Below, piece after piece: positions 5,509-9,675 of a stretch of 9,675 nt of DNA. A program made the position numbers and the translations under genes. How positions within the stretch are numbered: position 1 is the first letter of the stretch; each line of letters begins with the position of its first letter. Origin of the DNA: Acidobacteriota bacterium (lineage in GTDB: Bacteria > Acidobacteriota > UBA6911); assembly GCA_023265215.1 (NCBI GenBank), contig JAHFUH010000152.1, positions 1 through 9,675 of the forward strand, read 5' to 3'. Under the pieces are notes generated by a model. That model was not told the DNA's origin. It did not search any database and saw nothing but the letters and a program-made list of their open reading frames with translations.

Positions 5509-6642
5509 ATGAAAGATATGAAGATCACCATTATAGGATGCGGACTGATCGGAGGGTCGCTGGCTCTGGCTCTCAAAAGAAGACGGCCGGAATTTTCCGT
5601 TGTATGTCTGGATCTTCCCGATCGTCTTCCCGCCGTCAGGGAGGCGGGGATTTCTGACGAGGTTGGGACAATGGATGATCTCGCCTCCTGCGTGCCCCAG
5701 AGTTCGATCGTGATCATAGCCACTCCAGTGGATAAAGTGCTGGCTATTGTGGATAAGCTGCGTCCATTCCTGCGCGAAAACGCTATCGTTTCCGATGTGG
5801 GAAGTACTAAGAAGATGATTATGGCTGAGGCACAGAAACTCCTACCCGAGGGGAGGTACTTCATCGGAGGCCACCCAATGGCTGGATCTGAACGCTCAGG
5901 GGTGGAGGCTGCCGATCCGCTCTTGTTCAGCGAACGGCTGTACGCGCTCTGCCCCTATCCGGACACACCCAACGATGCGTTGCTTGGCATGATGGATTTT
6001 GTGGAGAGCCTGCCGGCGGTGCCGATCACCATCGATCCGGAAGAACATGACCGGATTATGGCAATGGCGAGCCATCTGCCGCAGATTATTTCCATAGCTC
6101 TGATGCACGCTGCACTCGCAGGAGATGCGGAACATGCAATGCTGGATAAACTTGCAGGACGCGGATTTCTCGACATGACCCGCCTGGCGGCATCGGATTT
6201 CGGAATTTGGAAAGGCATTCTGGAAACCAACAAGGAATCAATCAATCAAGCAATCGGCCGGTTTAACAAAAGCCTTCTTCTATTGAGCGGCGACATATCG
6301 GGGGAAAAAGCATATCTTGCCTGGGAAGAGGCCGGCAGGCACCGCCGGAAGATGGGTCCGGAAAGTCTCCCCAGGCCAAGGAAGAATGACCTGCGCAGCA
6401 TGATTGACCGCTGGGATAAACAAATTTTGACAGTCCTCGCCCGCCGTGTCGAGATTGTGCGCCAAATAGGAAAGCTGAAAAATAATCAGTCCGCTCCGGT
6501 CGTGGACCCCGATCGCGAAAGGCGCATGATGCTCCAGCGGAAGGAATGGGGAAAGCTGCTGAACCTGCCCGAGGAGATGGTTGAAGAGCTTTTTGCAGTG
6601 ATCCTGAGGCAAAGCACTCGAATTCAAGCTGAAAAACTATGA
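5509..6642 (+). CDS. tyrA: Prephenate dehydrogenase fused to C-terminal chorismate mutase
   Basis: This bifunctional cytosolic enzyme (377 residues) would turn chorismate into prephenate and then, with NAD(P)+, into 4-hydroxyphenylpyruvate for Tyr. Residues 1-280 are the TyrA dehydrogenase: nucleotide-binding GCGLIG (10-15), DVGSTK (96-101), the catalytic His in HPMAGSE (H122), and substrate Arg R225. Residues 290-377 are an AroQ chorismate mutase with R296, R313, K324, D333, R336, E337 and Q373 all in register with the E. coli P-protein active site. The domain order is the reverse of E. coli TyrA. Where the Aquifex enzyme has SHLPH, this one has SHLPQ (Q192), which may bear on prephenate versus arogenate use. 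The start directly follows the aroF stop codon, with GGAAAGG (5494-5500) eight bases upstream; ATG 5518 is an alternative. No clear terminator follows. Confidence 0.94.
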   Translation: MKDMKITIIGCGLIGGSLALALKRRRPEFSVVCLDLPDRLPAVREAGISDEVGTMDDLASCVPQSSIVIIATPVDKVLAIVDKLRPFLRENAIVSDVGSTKKMIMAEAQKLLPEGRYFIGGHPMAGSERSGVEAADPLLFSERLYALCPYPDTPNDALLGMMDFVESLPAVPITIDPEEHDRIMAMASHLPQIISIALMHAALAGDAEHAMLDKLAGRGFLDMTRLAASDFGIWKGILETNKESINQAIGRFNKSLLLLSGDISGEKAYLAWEEAGRHRRKMGPESLPRPRKNDLRSMIDRWDKQILTVLARRVEIVRQIGKLKNNQSAPVVDPDRERRMMLQRKEWGKLLNLPEEMVEELFAVILRQSTRIQAEKL

Positions 6643-6698
6643 AGTTAATGTAATTTTGCTTAGTACTGATTGGCGCAAATATGGCAACGAAAAAAATA

Positions 6699-6722
6699 AC
6701 GCAAAGACGCAAAGGCGCAAAG
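6699..6722. repeat. Three tandem cgcaaag octamers
   Basis: ACGCAAAG (6699-6706), ACGCAAAG (6707-6714) and GCGCAAAG (6715-6722) lie in tandem in the 138-base gap between tyrA and the convergent galE. Motifs of this kind are widespread between genes of environmental bacteria, often as one arm of a larger palindrome. The second arm is not seen here. The rest of the gap holds no recognisable gene or terminator. Confidence 0.6.
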
Positions 6723-6780
6723 AATAGAAAGTCGCCAACGCGCCTGGAGCCCGCCGTTCCTTCCTCAAACAATGGTCGTT

Positions 6781-7827
6781 TCATTTTTTAGCGGAGGATT
6801 TGGCTAAGGCCAGTTCCCAATTCCAGGCGGATAGCATCATTTCATCAATGCTCTTTTCGGATTTCCATCCCAGTTCGCCATTGGCCAGCGACGTGTCCGC
6901 CCAGACTTTTTCGATATCTCCCGATCTGCGCTCCACAATCCGGTAATTCAATTTCTTCCCGGAAACTTTCTCAAAGGATCGAATTACTTCGAGCACGCTG
7001 AATCCGTTTCCAGTGCCAAGATTGAAAATTTCAAAATCCGATTTTGTCCCGCCGGAGATCATCCGGTTCACGGCCACTATGTGTGCTTTGGCCAGATCGA
7101 CTACGTGGATGTAATCGCGAATAGCAGTGCCGTCGGGCGTGTCGTAGTCCGATCCAAAAACTCTCAGGAATTCCCGCTTGCCGATCGCAGTCTGGGTTAT
7201 GAAAGGGACGAGGTTGTTAGGGATTCCAATCGGCAATTCTCCGATAAGCGCGGATTCATGAGCTCCTGTCGGATTGAAATATCTCAGTGCAATTGTTTTC
7301 AATCCGTAGGTCCCAACCGAAAAACGGAGGATCTGTTCCGACATTTGCTTGGTGTTCCCGTAGGGGGACCATGCTTCCTTGATTGGAGATGTTTCTTTCA
7401 CGGGCAACGAATCGGGTTGCCCGTACACGGTGCACGAGGAAGAAAAAACCAGGTTTTTAACCTTATAATCTTTCATTCCCTGCAGGATGTTAATCAGTGA
7501 ATCCAGGTTGTTCCGATAATATCGGAGCGGATCTTCAACGGATTCTCCCACGGCTTTAAATGCGGCAAAATGGATGATTCCGGACAGGTCCCGATGGGAC
7601 TCAAAAAATGCTTTGGTTTCTTTCCAGTCAATCAGATCGAACCGGTGGAACTCGGGCCTTATTCCGGTTATTTCAGCAATCCGGTCCACAACACCGGCGT
7701 GTGAATTGGATAAGTTGTCGATAATGATGACTTCAAAGCCCTGTTGCTGCAGTTCGACAACCGTATGAGAGCCGATATATCCGGCGCCTCCTGTTACCAG
7801 TATTTTCCCCATGTTATATTGAGTCAT
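6781..7827 (-). CDS. galE: UDP-glucose 4-epimerase
   Basis: GalE interconverts UDP-glucose and UDP-galactose using tightly bound NAD+, supplying galactose for surface polysaccharide or Leloir metabolism. It is an extended short-chain dehydrogenase. The Rossmann motif GGAGYIG is at 13-19. The catalytic set is S131 (SSSCTVYG), Y156 and K160 (SPYGNTK), with the same 29-residue Ser-to-Lys spacing as E. coli GalE. RYFNPTGAH follows. I chose the ATG at 7827 (348 residues), with a modest GGGA six bases upstream. The frame extends to a GTG at 7860, but its AGGAG lies only one base away, too close to use. Another ATG at 7812 begins directly at MGKILVTGG and would suit the family length, but has no binding site. 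It stands alone, convergent with tyrA. Confidence 0.93.
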   Translation of the reverse strand: MTQYNMGKILVTGGAGYIGSHTVVELQQQGFEVIIIDNLSNSHAGVVDRIAEITGIRPEFHRFDLIDWKETKAFFESHRDLSGIIHFAAFKAVGESVEDPLRYYRNNLDSLINILQGMKDYKVKNLVFSSSCTVYGQPDSLPVKETSPIKEAWSPYGNTKQMSEQILRFSVGTYGLKTIALRYFNPTGAHESALIGELPIGIPNNLVPFITQTAIGKREFLRVFGSDYDTPDGTAIRDYIHVVDLAKAHIVAVNRMISGGTKSDFEIFNLGTGNGFSVLEVIRSFEKVSGKKLNYRIVERRSGDIEKVWADTSLANGELGWKSEKSIDEMMLSAWNWELALAKSSAKK

Positions 7828-7945
7828 CTGTTTTCCCGATAATTTATTCCAATCAGCCACTCTCCTGAATTATCGCCTATTCTTGTTTTAAACGTTATTT
7901 ACAATTTGAAATTATTCGGAAGAGGGTGGTTGATTGAGGGTGCTG

Positions 7946-7974
7946 GGAGCCTGTCAGTAAATATTGACAGGCCC
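7946..7974 (-). terminator. Hairpin after the ABC permease gene
   Basis: GCCTGTCA (7949-7956) and TGACAGGC (7965-7972) form a perfect 8-bp stem with an 8-base AT-rich loop. Two further G-C pairs follow past a single bulged A. It begins eight bases beyond the permease stop codon on the minus strand, as a terminator would, but no U-run follows on that strand. The rest of the galE-permease gap shows nothing definite. Confidence 0.5.
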
Positions 7975-7981
7975 TGACGTT

Positions 7982-9076
7982 CTACTCATAGCTGAGAGCT
8001 TTTACGGGATCCATTTTAGCGGCTTTGTAGGCGGGATAGGTTGCGCCCAATAATCCGGCAATTATTCCCAGGAGACAGCAAAAGGCAATCTGGCTCAGCT
8101 GCATTTCAATCTTAAGCGTTGGAACGGCTGTGGTCGCCACTTTTCGGATCACTTCGCTGATGCCTGTTCCGAGAAGCACGCCGAGAATGCAAATAATGAT
8201 GGATTCCCGAAGTACCATCACGACAACGAAGGCACGGGATGCGCCAAGGGATTTTAAAATTCCGATCTCCCTCGTGCGTTCGAATATGGTGGTGTACATG
8301 GCCAGCAAGATCACCATAAAGCTGATGAGCATGGACACCAGAATGACGGCGGAAGTGAATTGTTTCAGCATGGGAATTTTTGTGCCGTCAAGCAACTGCT
8401 GGACGTCGTTCGCCGTAATCAAATGCCAACCCGTAAATACTTTTCTGAGTTCTGCTTCTAGAGACGGGAGATCTGCGCCCGGGGCTGCTTTGATGAACAT
8501 CATGCTGACCTTGTCGGGCGTTCCCATCATTGTCTGGTATGTCGTCAAGGGGACAAACTTGCGGACGGCTGATCCCTCCCTGCAAATGCCGCTGATCGTA
8601 AATTCGCGATTATCGATAGTCACCGGCATTCCGGGCTTGACGTGATGCGTTCTCGCATACAGTTCGTCCACAATGACTTCATTGCCTGTGAGCGATAGGG
8701 TTCCTTTCACGATCTGAAGCGCCCCTGGCAACTGGTTATAACTGTTGAGATCGACTCCGAAAGTGACGCTGAATTCAGCCAGGTTTGGATGGGATAAAAT
8801 CGGAGCTACTGCCCCCACTCCTTTAATTTCGCGGATTTTATCGGCTATTTTAATCGGCATGCTTGGCGTGCCGAAGGCATACACCATTCCGGCGTCACTT
8901 GGCTGCAATATGAAATCAGCCCCCACCGATACTGTCCTCTTGGCAGCATCATCCAGAGTGCCGGTTGCAATCCCGTTGATGACCAGCATGAGAATTACGC
9001 CCATTGCGACCGCAAAAACACTGATGGCGGTACGGGTTGGGCGAGACCATAAATTTGCTGATATTAAATCATCCAT
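7982..9076 (-). CDS. ABC transporter permease, MacB/FtsX type
   Basis: This is an inner-membrane permease of 364 residues with the four-helix MacB/FtsX layout. TM1 is about 14-36. A large extracytoplasmic domain spans about 40-236. TM2 is about 240-261, TM3 about 283-305 and TM4 about 327-347. The cytoplasmic segment after TM2, ERTREIGILKSLGAS, is the usual ATPase-facing coupling region, and the C-terminus YKAAKMDPVKALSYE is typical of the family. Such proteins work by mechanotransmission, moving lipoproteins, peptides or drugs, rather than by forming a channel. I chose ATG 9076 because it gives the usual MDDLISANL start and has AAGGAG twelve bases upstream. The longer frame from ATG 9121 runs through palindromic DNA and has no binding site. 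No ATPase gene is adjacent, so its partner must lie elsewhere. Confidence 0.88.
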   Translation of the reverse strand: MDDLISANLWSRPTRTAISVFAVAMGVILMLVINGIATGTLDDAAKRTVSVGADFILQPSDAGMVYAFGTPSMPIKIADKIREIKGVGAVAPILSHPNLAEFSVTFGVDLNSYNQLPGALQIVKGTLSLTGNEVIVDELYARTHHVKPGMPVTIDNREFTISGICREGSAVRKFVPLTTYQTMMGTPDKVSMMFIKAAPGADLPSLEAELRKVFTGWHLITANDVQQLLDGTKIPMLKQFTSAVILVSMLISFMVILLAMYTTIFERTREIGILKSLGASRAFVVVMVLRESIIICILGVLLGTGISEVIRKVATTAVPTLKIEMQLSQIAFCCLLGIIAGLLGATYPAYKAAKMDPVKALSYE

Positions 9077-9095
9077 TAAGAATTGCCGCTCCTTT

Positions 9096-9245
9096 GCGGA
9101 GTACAGGCCTTTAGCCCGCATACGGGAAAGATGCCCATGTTCCCGATTTTAATTAAGCCGAGATATTCTATCCTATTGGCAGCCATAAAGCGGGAATTTT
9201 TTCGGGCCGCGTGTGACTGAGGCGTTACATCCCGGCTAAAGCCGG
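9096..9245. repeat. Scattered REP-like hairpins upstream of the permease
   Basis: Short GC-rich palindromes occur here: GCGG (9096-9099) against CCGC (9116-9119) around an AGGCCT core, and CCGGCT-aa-AGCCGG (9232-9245). CGGGAA-type arms lie near 9122-9146 between them. They resemble the CCCGGC-containing units at 141-189 and 4041-4232 but are less regular. The segment lies between divergent genes, so it may also hold their promoters. Confidence 0.4.
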
Positions 9246-9312
9246 TTGCCCGCCGACGAATACAACTGCATCCTATTACATCATTGAAGGCCTTTTGTTG
9301 TATATTCGCATT

Positions 9313-9370
9313 AACACGTGTTCTTATATACGTAGTAATGCCCAATCGTCAGCCGCTGTCTGGCGATTGG
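9313..9370 (+). promoter_or_regulatory. Palindrome and hairpin upstream of the cupin gene
   Basis: AACACGTGTT (9313-9322) is a perfect 10-base palindrome next to AT-rich TTATATA (9324-9330) and could be an operator. Downstream, CCAATCG (9342-9348) and CGATTGG (9364-9370) form a 7-bp hairpin about 20 bases before the cupin ribosome binding site. No confident -35/-10 pair was found, and the regulatory role is conjecture. Confidence 0.25.
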
Positions 9371-9402
9371 CTGCCGTAACACCTGGAGAAAGGAGCTGTA
9401 GA

Positions 9403-9675
9403 ATGCCTGGGAAATACGATAAGTACTTTCTCGAATACGATCCTAAGATGTGGCCGAAAGAACGCAGGCCCGTAATGGTGCGAATGGAAGATAGCGTCAT
9501 CCAAGGGAGCAATTTCTACATAATTCACTGGGTGCTTCCGGGATTCGAAGCTCCCCTTGGGACTCACCAGTACGCCGGTCACCCGCCGCACATTCATAAA
9601 GACGCCGAACTGCTTATCCATATCGGAACAGATCCGGAAAACCCGATGGATCTGGGAGCGGAAGTTGAAATGTAC
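9403..9675 (+). CDS. Cupin-like metal-binding protein (partial, 3' end missing)
   Basis: The first 91 residues are present and the frame runs off the window. AGGAG (9391-9395) lies seven bases before the ATG. Residues 60-69 give HPPHIHKDAE, fitting the cupin motif-1 pattern H-x-H-x3-E (H63, H65, E69), which usually binds a divalent metal. Next comes IGTDPENPMDLGAEVE, a phrase I associate with uncharacterised single-domain cupin-like proteins. There is no signal peptide, so it is probably cytosolic. The substrate cannot be told. It is divergent from the permease gene and shows no link to the aromatic loci. Confidence 0.75.
   Translation, partial: MPGKYDKYFLEYDPKMWPKERRPVMVRMEDSVIQGSNFYIIHWVLPGFEAPLGTHQYAGHPPHIHKDAELLIHIGTDPENPMDLGAEVEMY

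Noticed and set aside
7828..7860. Longer galE start at GTG 7860
   Set aside because: Its AGGAG is only one base from the GTG, and the extra 11 residues do not belong to the usual GalE N-terminus.
9077..9121. Longer permease start at ATG 9121
   Set aside because: The extra 15 codons lie in palindromic DNA and have no ribosome binding site, while ATG 9076 gives the family-typical N-terminus.

Overview
The window reads as chromosomal DNA of a free-living bacterium of moderate GC content. Genes are well spaced, most carry AGGAG-type ribosome binding sites, and the gaps hold many small GC-rich palindromes of the REP kind. I cannot name the phylum from sequence alone. Type I-beta (Thermotoga-like) DAHP synthases, the palindrome style and the cgcaaag repeats would suit an Acidobacteriota-like or other environmental lineage, but that is a weak inference.

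Layout. Bases 1-82 hold the tail of an unrecognised gene, followed by a REP-like element. Bases 407-2553 are a first aromatic amino acid locus: a candidate aromatic-rich leader peptide (407-484), then one large gene (547-2553) fusing chorismate mutase, prephenate dehydratase, an ACT domain and DAHP synthase. A 92-base imperfect palindrome closes it. An unrecognised helical protein (2785-3903) follows, then two hairpins and a 192-base palindrome built of smaller palindromes (4041-4232). Bases 4334-6642 are the second aromatic locus: a tyrosine-rich leader peptide MMRAGFNYYCYSYKTDP, an attenuator with mutually exclusive hairpins, a stand-alone DAHP synthase (aroF), and tyrA (prephenate dehydrogenase with a C-terminal chorismate mutase). 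On the minus strand are galE (6781-7827) and an orphan MacB/FtsX-type ABC permease (7982-9076). The window ends inside a plus-strand cupin-like gene (9403 onward).

How it fits together. The two aromatic loci split the pathway at its ends. Each makes DAHP (the first shikimate-pathway step) and each carries its own chorismate mutase. One then leads to phenylpyruvate (Phe), the other to 4-hydroxyphenylpyruvate (Tyr). The fused enzyme has a Phe-type ACT domain in place of the N-terminal regulatory domain that the stand-alone AroF keeps, so one DAHP synthase is probably Phe-sensing and the other Tyr-sensing. The tyr locus appears to be controlled by ribosome-mediated attenuation on Tyr codons. The phe locus may use a related leader that hides the ribosome binding site. 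The attenuator at 4334-4457 is the most interesting element of the window.
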